Below are positions 42,237 to 50,739 of a DNA stretch of 64,000 nucleotides, one piece after another. Origin of the DNA: Granulicella sp. S156 (GTDB lineage Bacteria > Acidobacteriota > Terriglobia > Terriglobales > Acidobacteriaceae); the NCBI RefSeq assembly GCF_009766105.1, contig NZ_LMUH01000013.1, positions 679,602 to 743,601 of the forward strand. Direction: 5' to 3'. Under the pieces are notes generated by a model. The model saw nothing but the letters and a program-made list of their open reading frames with translations, was not told the origin of the DNA and made no database searches. The position numbers and the translations under genes are program-made. The number at the start of each line of letters is the position of its first letter. The first letter of the stretch is position 1.

Positions 42237-43873
42237 TCCGAGCGACGGACCACTTCCATACTCCAAAGTGTCGTGTTCCATGCGGTGTTGCTCATCTGCT
42301 CTTTGCCGGGTTGCTGCTGCTAGCTCTCAACGGCTGGCGGCTTTTTGCTCAGAATGTAACGCCTCCCGCGCCTTCCAGCAGCGTTCCAGCTGCAGGCGAC
42401 ACCCAGCATCTAGCTGACATTGAGAAGCGCCTCAACGAGGTGACCGATGCGCTCACGCAAACGCAGCAGACGTTGCAGCAATCGTTGCTCGAGATCCAGC
42501 GGCTGCGCACGCAACTCGATGCACTGCGCGCAGAGCAAGCGAAGTTGAAGGGTGATGCACAAGGGGGCATAGAGAAGACTCCAGAAGATGTCGTTGCGGC
42601 AGGGAAGACACCTCCTTCTACCAACAGCGAAGGTTCGGCGCACAGCGATCTTGAAGCCCTCCGCGAACAGCAAGCGATATTGCAGGCTGAGGTAAAACAA
42701 CTTGATCAAACCAAGGTAGAGACTGCTTCCAAGTACCGTTTACGTGTCACAGGTCTTGCACTCTTCAACGCCTTCTCGAATGACGGGGCTGTCGATAATG
42801 TTGAGATGCCGACTCTTGCGATGCCACGCTTTCCCGGCGCCTCGCACGGAAGTGCCGGTGCCTCGCTTCACCAGACGATCCTTGGCATAGAGGCGACAGG
42901 ACCCGAGATTTACGGGGCGCGCAGTTCGGCTGCTGTCAGTATCGATTTTGCTGGAGGATCATCCTCCAATAGCTACGGTTACAACGCAACCGGTGGTACG
43001 GTGCGCCTGCGCTATGCGCAACTGGGTCTCGATTGGAATAAAACGACGTTGCAGCTTGGCTATACCGAGCCGTTTATATCTCCTCTGTCTCCTACGTCTT
43101 ATGCAACAGTCGCTATGCCTGCTCTCTCGGGCTCGGGCAATCTCTGGTCGTGGTCTCCACAAGTCCGCGTCGCGCAGCAGGTGCCACTCTCTGGTCACCG
43201 CGGCCTCGTACTGGAGACGGGTCTTATTTCCCCGCAATCGCCCAACTACACGGCTACACAGCTTGATAGCCCGGTTGAAGCGTCCCGCCGTCCCGGTGTC
43301 GAAGCCCGAGTCTCCTACCGATCGAACCTCGGCGCAAGCGATAGGCCTTTTGTGATTGGGGTCGGAACGTACACGGCCAGCCAGGTATACAACAGCGCCA
43401 CGCACATTCACTCTTGGGCCGTTACGGGTGATTGGCAGATTCCAATCTACAGATGGTTCGATCTAAGCGGTGAGGTTTACCGTGGTCAGGCTCTTGGCGG
43501 TCTTGGTGGTGGAGGCTACAAGGATGTGCTGAGTGGTACCGACGCAATCAGCGGCCTGCCGAGAAGCGAGGGCGTGGATACAGCCGGTGGCTGGAGTCAG
43601 TTGAAGGTTCATCTCCGTCCAACGTTGGAAGTCAATGCTGCCTTCGGTCTCGATGACACATTCAGCAGTAACTTCGACAACCTGATTCTGCCGAGCACAG
43701 CCACCTCCGTATCGATGGGCGCGCGCAATAGTTCCGTTATCGGCAATATCGTCTTTCGGCCATTGAACTCTTTGATCTTTTCGCCGGAGTATCGCCGGAT
43801 TCAAAGCTGGCGTTATACCGGACCGGCGAGTGTTGCCAACATCTTCACCCTCAGCGCGGGGTACCAATTTTGA
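42233..43873 (+). CDS. Outer-membrane porin with N-terminal coiled coil (DcaP-like)
   Basis: This 546-residue protein has a signal peptide that follows a basic leader and ends near RLFAQN. A long coiled coil (about 60-115, IEKRLNEVTDALTQTQQTL) comes next, then a Ser/Thr linker and a beta-barrel of roughly 370 residues that ends with the aromatic TLSAGYQF, as outer-membrane proteins do. The coiled coil probably trimerises the barrel or crosses the periplasm. It is similar in layout to the DcaP porin family for anionic solutes. AGGAG lies five bases before the ATG, and the start overlaps the histidine kinase stop (ATGA), so the sensor and the porin are translated together. Confidence 0.75.
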   Translation: MIRATDHFHTPKCRVPCGVAHLLFAGLLLLALNGWRLFAQNVTPPAPSSSVPAAGDTQHLADIEKRLNEVTDALTQTQQTLQQSLLEIQRLRTQLDALRAEQAKLKGDAQGGIEKTPEDVVAAGKTPPSTNSEGSAHSDLEALREQQAILQAEVKQLDQTKVETASKYRLRVTGLALFNAFSNDGAVDNVEMPTLAMPRFPGASHGSAGASLHQTILGIEATGPEIYGARSSAAVSIDFAGGSSSNSYGYNATGGTVRLRYAQLGLDWNKTTLQLGYTEPFISPLSPTSYATVAMPALSGSGNLWSWSPQVRVAQQVPLSGHRGLVLETGLISPQSPNYTATQLDSPVEASRRPGVEARVSYRSNLGASDRPFVIGVGTYTASQVYNSATHIHSWAVTGDWQIPIYRWFDLSGEVYRGQALGGLGGGGYKDVLSGTDAISGLPRSEGVDTAGGWSQLKVHLRPTLEVNAAFGLDDTFSSNFDNLILPSTATSVSMGARNSSVIGNIVFRPLNSLIFSPEYRRIQSWRYTGPASVANIFTLSAGYQF

Positions 43874-43929
43874 ACTCTTCTGGAAGGGACTTGCGAGGAA
43901 ACCGCACGAGTACATGCTTCAGGAGAACC

Positions 43930-44655
43930 ATGAAGAAAGACTTCTATGTCCGCTGCCTGAACATCGTCACCCTTTGTGGGGTGGTGGCAGCTTCATGTGG
44001 AGTTGCTCAAACAGTCGATGTCGTCGCGCACGTCGAAGTGACGCATCAGCATAGGCACGAACGTCCTATGCACGCTTCGTCGGCCGACGTCGTCGTATGG
44101 CTCACACCTTTGCAGAAGATGCAGCCTCTTCCTGAGGTGCATAAACAGGTATACACGCTTGCTCAAAAGAATAAACAGTTCAGCCCGCACATCCTGGTAG
44201 TTCCCACTGGAAGCAACGTCGACTTTCCTAACCTCGACCCGTTCTTTCATAACGTATTTTCGCTGTTCGATGGCAAGCGATTTGATCTTGGGCTCTATGA
44301 GGCACATACACGTCGAGTTGTGCAGTTTGACCGTGAAGGCGTCTCTTACATCTTCTGCAATATCCACCCCGAGATGGGAGCTGTCGTTGTCTCGCTCAGC
44401 ACGCCCTATTATGGGGTTTCGACACCGGATGGCGTCGTTGTCCTTCACGATGTTCCTCCGGGTAGCTACCGGCTGAACGTTTGGGCAGAAAACGTTGGAC
44501 GTGATCTCCTGAATACACTGAGCCGTACGGTCGAGATTACCGAGCGCAACAATCAGCTCGGAACCCTTGAACTGCAGACTAGTGGTGACATCATGAACCA
44601 TCATGAGAATAAATTCGGCGAGAGCTATGCTCCCTTTTCTAAAGATCCTTATTAA
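43930..44655 (+). CDS. Plastocyanin-like cupredoxin (methylamine-utilisation-protein type)
   Basis: This 241-residue exported protein starts at 43930, where AGGAG is five bases upstream; an earlier ATG overlapping the porin stop lacks this support. The signal peptide ends near VAQT. The type 1 copper ligands are His in FFHNVFSL and the C-x2-H-x2-M run FCNIHPEMG. The C-terminal half (about 155-215, GVVVLHDVPPGSYRLNVW) is a carboxypeptidase-regulatory-like beta-sandwich. The protein is probably a periplasmic electron carrier or copper binder. It ends the regulator-kinase-porin-cupredoxin set, so copper or redox state is a plausible signal for the sensor. Confidence 0.75.
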   Translation: MKKDFYVRCLNIVTLCGVVAASCGVAQTVDVVAHVEVTHQHRHERPMHASSADVVVWLTPLQKMQPLPEVHKQVYTLAQKNKQFSPHILVVPTGSNVDFPNLDPFFHNVFSLFDGKRFDLGLYEAHTRRVVQFDREGVSYIFCNIHPEMGAVVVSLSTPYYGVSTPDGVVVLHDVPPGSYRLNVWAENVGRDLLNTLSRTVEITERNNQLGTLELQTSGDIMNHHENKFGESYAPFSKDPY

Positions 44656-44766
44656 ACAAGTTTCAAACCTGCAAACAGCATTGGTGATTGCTCCGGAAGT
44701 AGAGTGCGTACGCATTGCGCTGGATGATGCTGCCAGCATGCCTGCATAAATACTGTAGAGCAGTGA

Positions 44767-44780
44767 ATGAAGCGCTTCAT
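44767..44780. promoter_or_regulatory. 14-base perfect palindrome between convergent genes
   Basis: ATGAAGCGCTTCAT is a perfect palindrome about 110 bases after the cupredoxin stop and 85 bases before the end of the YVTN gene. It may be a short transcription stop for either gene or a protein-binding site. Confidence 0.3.
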
Positions 44781-44864
44781 CGCAGTCCATGTCTAGTCAC
44801 GATACGCCGAGAATCTTTTGCATTGAGGTCTTGCATATTCACGATGCTTACTGGCAACCGATAG

Positions 44865-45995
44865 CTATTTCTGCGTTGCGGTACCCGATACATCGATGGC
44901 GGTAACCGGTGGCTCATCGTAATTCGCGGCATATATGTGCCCGGCAACTGAATCGATCGCAAGAGCATACGGATTCTTGCCTGCATCATATGCACCGATC
45001 ACCGTATTTTTTGAGCCATCGATCACCGTAACAGTATTGCTGTGAACGTTCGCAACATAAACGCGATTATGCAGAGAGTCGATTGCAACTGCCTGTGGGT
45101 GTTTGCCTACATGGAGCGTGGCAACTACCTTCCTTTTTGCGATGTCAATCGCGCTGACGGTTTCATCTCCGTAATTCACGGCATAGATCGTCCGTGTGAT
45201 TGGATTGACCGCAACGGCACACGGAATGGCGCCAACAGAAATGGTATTCACTTCATGGGTCTTTTCATTGAGCGCCACAATATCAGCGGTTCCGGTATGG
45301 GCCAAATAAAGGGTGTTTGAAGGTTCGTCGAAGGCTATACCCCACAGGTGAGGTCCAACCGCAACTTTGATCATTGTGCCAGTTGCTCCATCGATAATCC
45401 GAATGTTGGGATCCTCGTAAGTCGTAAGAAAGATCGTGTTGCTTCGCGGGTCGATGGCTATCCCATCCGCGCTGCCGACCTTTAGCGCCTGCGCCGTATT
45501 CGTAGCACCGTCGATCACGGTAACCGCATTGCTATAGGTGTAGGTCACATAAATCTTGTTGGTGGTCTCATTTACTGCAAGAACATAAGGATGGGACCCT
45601 CCTTTAATCGTCGCAATCACGGCATCTTGTTCGCCATCGATCACACTGGTCGAATTGCTGTCGGTATTGACCACATAGATTCGGTTTGTAGACCTATTAA
45701 TGGCGAGCGATATGGGTCCGCTGCCGACCTTCACCGTCCGAGTCGCTCCGCTCCGCTCATCCACGACCGAAACTGTTCCCGAATCCTCATTTACGGCATA
45801 AACCTTGTGGGTGGAGGAATTGACCGCAACAGCAAGGCTGGTGATCAACCTGCCATGGGGGGCATCGCTCTGCGCATGTGCACCACAAGCCATACCGGCA
45901 AAAACTATGGCTGTGAGCGTGCTGCGGGCAGCTGATACGCAAAGGGAACGGGAAATCGAAAAAAACGGGCGGCAACTGCGAACCTGAAGATTCAT
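44865..45995 (-). CDS. Exported YVTN/YncE-type beta-propeller protein
   Basis: This 376-residue protein has a signal peptide (cleavage near AHAQS) and about seven 40-residue YVTN repeats. Each has the form N.IYVVN..SNSVSVIDG... (for example NRIYVVNTDSNSTSVIDG, NRVYVANVHSNTVTVIDG). Such propellers are non-enzymatic, secreted or surface scaffolds, often accompanying transport or extracellular-polymer genes. Start 45995 (ATG) is chosen over a TTG three codons earlier, since the GAGG upstream is too close to that TTG, although it is about 12 bases from the ATG. The gene is convergent with the cupredoxin gene and divergent from a ThuA gene. Confidence 0.8.
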   Translation of the reverse strand: MNLQVRSCRPFFSISRSLCVSAARSTLTAIVFAGMACGAHAQSDAPHGRLITSLAVAVNSSTHKVYAVNEDSGTVSVVDERSGATRTVKVGSGPISLAINRSTNRIYVVNTDSNSTSVIDGEQDAVIATIKGGSHPYVLAVNETTNKIYVTYTYSNAVTVIDGATNTAQALKVGSADGIAIDPRSNTIFLTTYEDPNIRIIDGATGTMIKVAVGPHLWGIAFDEPSNTLYLAHTGTADIVALNEKTHEVNTISVGAIPCAVAVNPITRTIYAVNYGDETVSAIDIAKRKVVATLHVGKHPQAVAIDSLHNRVYVANVHSNTVTVIDGSKNTVIGAYDAGKNPYALAIDSVAGHIYAANYDEPPVTAIDVSGTATQK

Positions 45996-46093
45996 GTTGT
46001 GCAACGACCTCGGTATGCACTATGTTAGCAAGCATTAGAAAGTCCGGTGCCGAGCTATAGAAAAATATTCTCTTCGGCAAGAAAGATCCATCG

Positions 46094-46855
46094 ATGATTC
46101 GGTTCGTGCGCTCTCTCTGCTTCCTCGCAGCATTTGTTTTTGCTGCATCAGCCGCCTTCGGCCAGGACAAACCCTTTCATGTCCTTGCCTTTTACACCAT
46201 GCATGGGGAGCAGGACCATGTGGACTTCGCGGTGCAGGCCATTCCATTTTTCAAGGAAATGGCCGATCGAGACCATTTCGACTTTAAGGCAACTTCTAAC
46301 TGGGACGATATGAATTCCAGCGTCCTGAAGCAATATCAGGTTGTGCTGTGGTTGGATGATGCGCCCTCCACTGCCATGCAGCGAGTTGCCTTCCAAGACT
46401 ATATGGAGCATGGAGGAGCGTGGCTGGGCTTTCACATTGCAGGGTATATGGATAGCCGTGAAACCTGGCCCTGGTACGCCGATTTTCTCGGTACTGTCTT
46501 CTATGGCAATAGCTGGCCTCCGCTGCCCGCCCGCCTAAAAATAGATGATCCAACGCATCCAGCCATGAAAGGACTTCCGCCAACCCTCATGTCACCCGCC
46601 AATGAGTGGTACAGTTGGAGTCCAGATCTGCGCAAGAACCCTGACATCAAGGTGCTGATGACGCTTGACCCTTCTAATTACCCGATAGGCTTTAAAGACA
46701 CGCTGTCCGGTGGGGATATTCCCGTTACATGGACCAACACAAAGTACAAAATGATCTATACCAACATGGGTCACGGCAACAAGATCCTCACCAGCCCCGA
46801 TCAGAACCGATTTTTCGAAAATGCTCTGCTATGGCTTGGCGGCCGTAACAAGTAG
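46094..46855 (+). CDS. Secreted ThuA-domain protein
   Basis: This 253-residue protein has a signal peptide (MIRFVRSLCFLAAFVFA..., cleavage after AFG or later) and one ThuA-like domain of the class I glutamine-amidotransferase fold. Marks are DKPFHVLAFYTMHG, VVLWLDDAPS, EHGGAWLGFHIAGYM and NMGHGNKILTSPDQNRFFENALLWLGG. No catalytic Cys-His-Glu triad is evident. ThuA-family proteins are repeatedly encoded beside sugar-degradation genes in Acidobacteriota and Bacteroidota, and the substrate is unknown. A second paralogue with the same domain is encoded at 53199-53999. A perfect hairpin follows the stop. Confidence 0.8.
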   Translation: MIRFVRSLCFLAAFVFAASAAFGQDKPFHVLAFYTMHGEQDHVDFAVQAIPFFKEMADRDHFDFKATSNWDDMNSSVLKQYQVVLWLDDAPSTAMQRVAFQDYMEHGGAWLGFHIAGYMDSRETWPWYADFLGTVFYGNSWPPLPARLKIDDPTHPAMKGLPPTLMSPANEWYSWSPDLRKNPDIKVLMTLDPSNYPIGFKDTLSGGDIPVTWTNTKYKMIYTNMGHGNKILTSPDQNRFFENALLWLGGRNK

Positions 46856-46917
46856 CTGTCTCCCCGGCCTGACAAGATAGATCCGCATATTGCGGGAAGG
46901 CATCTCCTGAAAAAAGA

Positions 46918-46955
46918 GCCTGAAAGATGACAACAAATGTTGTCATCTTTCAGGC
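46918..46955. terminator. Bidirectional hairpin terminator
   Basis: Two perfect 18-base arms (46918-46935 and 46938-46955) are separated by only two bases. It lies between the convergent ThuA and TonB-receptor genes and would serve both. Confidence 0.8.
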
Positions 46956-46986
46956 AAAGGAGGCACTTCAAAACGTTGAGGATGCT

Positions 46987-49900
46987 TTAGAAGGAGACTC
47001 GTGCGCCGAGTTGCAAAACGCGTCCCTGCACCGTCGTAGAGCCGATCGTCCCTGCACCAGTCGGCCTTCCGGGATTGTCGATTAGATCGACAGGATCGTC
47101 GAAGTTGGTATCCGGCTGTCCAAAGCTCGGGTGATTGAGGACGTTATTGGCGTCGATGCGCACTTGCATCTGCACCCTTTTAGTAAAAGTAAAAGTCTTA
47201 CCCATCGAAGCGTTCATCTCCGTAAGGTCGGGGCCGTAGATTGTATTTCTGCCGAGAGTGCCGAAGGTAGCCGGGGCTGGTGCTACAAAGGCTGCGGGGT
47301 TGAACCAGCCATTGATACTGCGATTTGCAACACGCGGGTTGCCGACTAGATTGGGACGCCATGATCCTGCCTGAGCATAGGACAGGTTGGTTTCGCCATA
47401 GGTGACTGTAAACGGGTTTCCGGTATGGGCGACACCAATGATTGAGAGTTGCCATCCGCCGACCACTGCATCGACCGCAGCGTTCTTGTTTAGAAACTGC
47501 TGGTTTCTGCCGAAGGGAAGCTGATACACCACACTCGACTTGAACGAATTGCGGATATCAAAATTGGATGGGCCATAGTTTGCATGGGGGTCATATCCGT
47601 TCTGATAGTTTTGCGTACCGCCATGACCACCCCATCCAGCGGAGTCCTGGTCGTTTAGGAAGTGCGACCAGGTATAGTTGGCGCTGAAGCTCCATCCTGA
47701 TGCGAGCCGCCTTTCCGCCGCGACCTGGAGAGAGTTGTAATTCGATATAGCGTTGTATGTATCGCCGCCAATACCTTCAAACTGTGGATAAGGGCGTCCT
47801 GAGGGGACATCGTTCGCGCTGAGCTTTGACTCCGGGATCTGATTGATGTCGTGTGGGAACGAAAGGTTGGTTCCATGACTTCCAACGTACGAAACGTTCA
47901 GCACTATCTGCTGCGGAAGCTGATGCTGTATGCCGAAGGAGTACTGGTATGACTTGGCCACGGGGGTGTGATACGGGTTGTAGCTAACACCTTGACCGTT
48001 GTATGCAGAGGAAGACGTGGAAGCCTTCAAGTAGGGGAGGTTCGAGCCCGTTCCTGACAGGCTTACAACGGGCGTCAGGCCATTTGTCTGGTCGCTTGCG
48101 GAGCCGTAGCTGTTCGAACCGAACCCTACACCTGATCCATAGGTATCTGAGCTCCAGTTGTAAGAATAAATGCCGAAGCCGCCGCGAACAACAGTAGTGG
48201 TATTAGGAGAGTACGAGAACCCGATCCTGGGCAGAACAATATCGTAGACATTCTTCTGTAGCTGGGTTCGGCCATTGTCACCGACAAACCACATAGCTCC
48301 AAGGGTTCCAGTCGCGGTATTCTCCAACGTTGGGTCAAATGTACCCTCGTATCCATGCACCTCGCTCCAGCCGCTCTGTATCTGGTAGCGCAGGCCAAGA
48401 TTCAATGTCAGGTTCGTGCGGATCTTGTAATCATCTTGGATAAACAGTTGAGGGCTAAATTGACGGGCACCAGAGACGGGTTGGTTGTTCGCACTCCAAC
48501 TCTGCACTTCGCCCAGCAGAAAGTCAGCATAGCCGAAGCCGCTGCCGGCGGTAGAAGGTGTGGCCTGCGTATAGACACCATTGAAGTTGAACTCGCCCGC
48601 CTGCACATTTCCATACGGCACACTGTTGTTCTGGTACCTTAGCACTTCGCCGCCAAAGTGGATGATATGCTTGCCTCGAATCATTGTCAGCACATCGGAA
48701 GGATCAAAGCTGTTGCCTACACCGATATAGTTGCCGCTGTTATAAAGTCCGTCGCAGCAGCTTCCGACTCCACCGCTGATAGAGATGTCCGGCAGGATGT
48801 TCGCCTTTGCATACAGCAACCCTACTTTTTGAGGAATGCCCAGGCCGAGACTGGAGGGTGAGAAGTAGTTGCCCTGGCGATTGAATCCGAAGCGGAACTC
48901 GTTCACAAGACTGGGGTTGATCGTCCACGTGTCCGACAAAAGCAATACATGATCGGCTACATCGTCGAACTGGCAGTTGATTGGGCAAGGTAACTCGTTC
49001 TGGTAGAGCGCCTTATTATCGCGAGAGGTGGCGGCGAAGGTGATCCGGTTCTTGCTGGTGATGTCATAGTCCAGGCGACCGTAAAACGTGAGATATGGGT
49101 TCTGCACCGGCGTCACTTGAAAGTAGTTGTTCGCTAGCCCGGGTTGATTCGGCGAAGGATAGTAGGCCTGCAGGCCATTGGCTACCGGATCAATCGTCGG
49201 AATCTTATTGCCGGGGAAGGCGCGTCGGCAGGGCTGCCCGTTAACCGTTGTCAGTGTCGATTGGTCGAAGATCTGGTTCGTTAAGATCACTGTGCCATCG
49301 CACGGATTGATCTGCTGATTATTATTCGCGTCGAGTGCCGGGCCTCCAAGTACCTGAGAGAAGTCTCCTCCGCGTTCGGCCAGCGTAGGCACCGTTACAA
49401 ATTCCGGAGTAGACGTGTTTGAGATCGTCTTCTCGGTGTTGAAGTAGAAGAACATCTTATTCTTGAGGATTGGCCCGCCGATTGAGCCACCGAAAACATG
49501 CACGTGCAGAGGCGGAATCTGGGTGTTGGGAGCGTCAAAGTAGCTCCGTGCATCCAGCTCATTGTTCTGAAGATACTCGTAGCCAGATCCGTGAAACGTG
49601 TTCGTGCCGCTTTTGGTGATTTGATTGAACACCGCTCCACCGATGCCGTATTGGGCCGAAAATGTCGATGTCTCGATATTCACTTCCGCCACTGTTTCGA
49701 AGGTGTTGGTGTCGGTGTTAGCGCTTTGTGGGAGGGTTACAGAGGCGCCGTCCGCAAGAAAATTCGAGGAGTATGGAAGGGTTCCGTTGATGGATACGCC
49801 GATTCCTGGATTTGACGGATCGTCTCCCCCAGATTGCGTCCCCGCTGATCCAGGCAGCAGATTGGTGAAATTCTCCCAGCTCTGGCCTACCTGGGGTAGC

Positions 49901-50337
49901 TCTCGCATTGTTTTAGCGTCGAATGTCGTTCCCTGGTCGCTGGTCTCGGTCTTCAGGAGTGAGGCGTCGCCGGTGACAACCACCTTCTCTTGGATGGACC
50001 CCACGCGAAGCTGGCCGTTTACAGTGATGGTGTTTACCGTAAGCGTAATGGGCCCGCGCTCCAGCTCGGCAAATCCTTGCCTTGAGAACTCGATGTGATA
50101 GTGTCCGGGAGGAGTTGAAACGGTGTCGTAAAGGCCGTCTTTGTTGGTCACAAACTGGGTAATCTCACCCGTGTCGATATTTGTTACCAGAACCGTTGCT
50201 CCAACAATCACCGCGTTCGAGGTATCGGTGACGGTGCCGCGAATCTCACCGGTCGCTGTGCTCTGCGCACCCGCAACCGTGCCTGCACATACCAGAAGGC
50301 AAAGTGCAATCAAACAACCGCATAATTTCCCGAACAT
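46987..50337 (-). CDS. Oar-type TonB-dependent outer-membrane receptor
   Basis: This 1116-residue receptor has the usual acidobacterial order. A signal peptide (FGKLCGCLIALCLLVCAG, cleavage after VAGAQ) is followed by a carboxypeptidase-regulatory-like domain (ATGEIRGTVTDTSNAVIVGATV, about 30-115). Next come a plug domain (RELPQVGQSWENFTNLLPGS, then EVNIETSTFSAQYG) and a long beta-barrel ending QLGARVSF. The start is set at 50337 because AGGAG lies nine bases upstream; a longer frame adds 26 residues before the signal. It should import a large substrate, probably an oligosaccharide, using TonB energy. It is divergent from the GH116 gene, so the two are likely co-regulated. No SusD-like lipoprotein is present. 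Confidence 0.9.
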   Translation of the reverse strand: MFGKLCGCLIALCLLVCAGTVAGAQSTATGEIRGTVTDTSNAVIVGATVLVTNIDTGEITQFVTNKDGLYDTVSTPPGHYHIEFSRQGFAELERGPITLTVNTITVNGQLRVGSIQEKVVVTGDASLLKTETSDQGTTFDAKTMRELPQVGQSWENFTNLLPGSAGTQSGGDDPSNPGIGVSINGTLPYSSNFLADGASVTLPQSANTDTNTFETVAEVNIETSTFSAQYGIGGAVFNQITKSGTNTFHGSGYEYLQNNELDARSYFDAPNTQIPPLHVHVFGGSIGGPILKNKMFFYFNTEKTISNTSTPEFVTVPTLAERGGDFSQVLGGPALDANNNQQINPCDGTVILTNQIFDQSTLTTVNGQPCRRAFPGNKIPTIDPVANGLQAYYPSPNQPGLANNYFQVTPVQNPYLTFYGRLDYDITSKNRITFAATSRDNKALYQNELPCPINCQFDDVADHVLLLSDTWTINPSLVNEFRFGFNRQGNYFSPSSLGLGIPQKVGLLYAKANILPDISISGGVGSCCDGLYNSGNYIGVGNSFDPSDVLTMIRGKHIIHFGGEVLRYQNNSVPYGNVQAGEFNFNGVYTQATPSTAGSGFGYADFLLGEVQSWSANNQPVSGARQFSPQLFIQDDYKIRTNLTLNLGLRYQIQSGWSEVHGYEGTFDPTLENTATGTLGAMWFVGDNGRTQLQKNVYDIVLPRIGFSYSPNTTTVVRGGFGIYSYNWSSDTYGSGVGFGSNSYGSASDQTNGLTPVVSLSGTGSNLPYLKASTSSSAYNGQGVSYNPYHTPVAKSYQYSFGIQHQLPQQIVLNVSYVGSHGTNLSFPHDINQIPESKLSANDVPSGRPYPQFEGIGGDTYNAISNYNSLQVAAERRLASGWSFSANYTWSHFLNDQDSAGWGGHGGTQNYQNGYDPHANYGPSNFDIRNSFKSSVVYQLPFGRNQQFLNKNAAVDAVVGGWQLSIIGVAHTGNPFTVTYGETNLSYAQAGSWRPNLVGNPRVANRSINGWFNPAAFVAPAPATFGTLGRNTIYGPDLTEMNASMGKTFTFTKRVQMQVRIDANNVLNHPSFGQPDTNFDDPVDLIDNPGRPTGAGTIGSTTVQGRVLQLGARVSF

Positions 50338-50739
50338 ATGTAGCCTCTCCTGAATAAAGTCCATCTCTTGCCTCATCCTTTCGTCTCTTCCCGGTGAAGC
50401 TCTTATCGCCAGCATCCTGTCTCAACGATGCACCCGGCAATTTCTGAGCAATGCTCTGTACTGAGGCCGCGCAATTCTCGAAAATGCCTCCAAAGCCTTA
50501 AAAATCCGGCTGGCGCAAAAGAAAGCGTGACATCCTTCGTAACGGTTAGTTAGTATCTACTCTCAAAGCGATGGGTTGGCAAGTTCTTTTTTCTCCGAGG
50601 CCCAAGGGATGCCGTTTTACGGCAAAGCCCAACAACCTCCTCGCTGCAACCGTACGGTACAGACTTGGCGAATTTCCCGTTTCTGATACGCCTGCCCGAA
50701 TCTGGACCCGTACAAAACCTGAGAACTATTGGGAGCACC
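50338..50739. other. Divergent regulatory region between receptor and GH116 genes
   Basis: About 400 bases hold the leaders of both genes. I saw no ORF of quality. A TAACGGTTAGTTAG-like segment near 50540 is the most distinctive part, but I could not match it to a known operator. An upstream TTG at 50665 could begin the GH116 protein with an extra 25 residues. Confidence 0.4.

Noticed and set aside
47131-50098. Plus-strand ORFs opposite the TonB receptor
   Set aside because: They have no family match or RBS, whereas the minus strand gives a full receptor.
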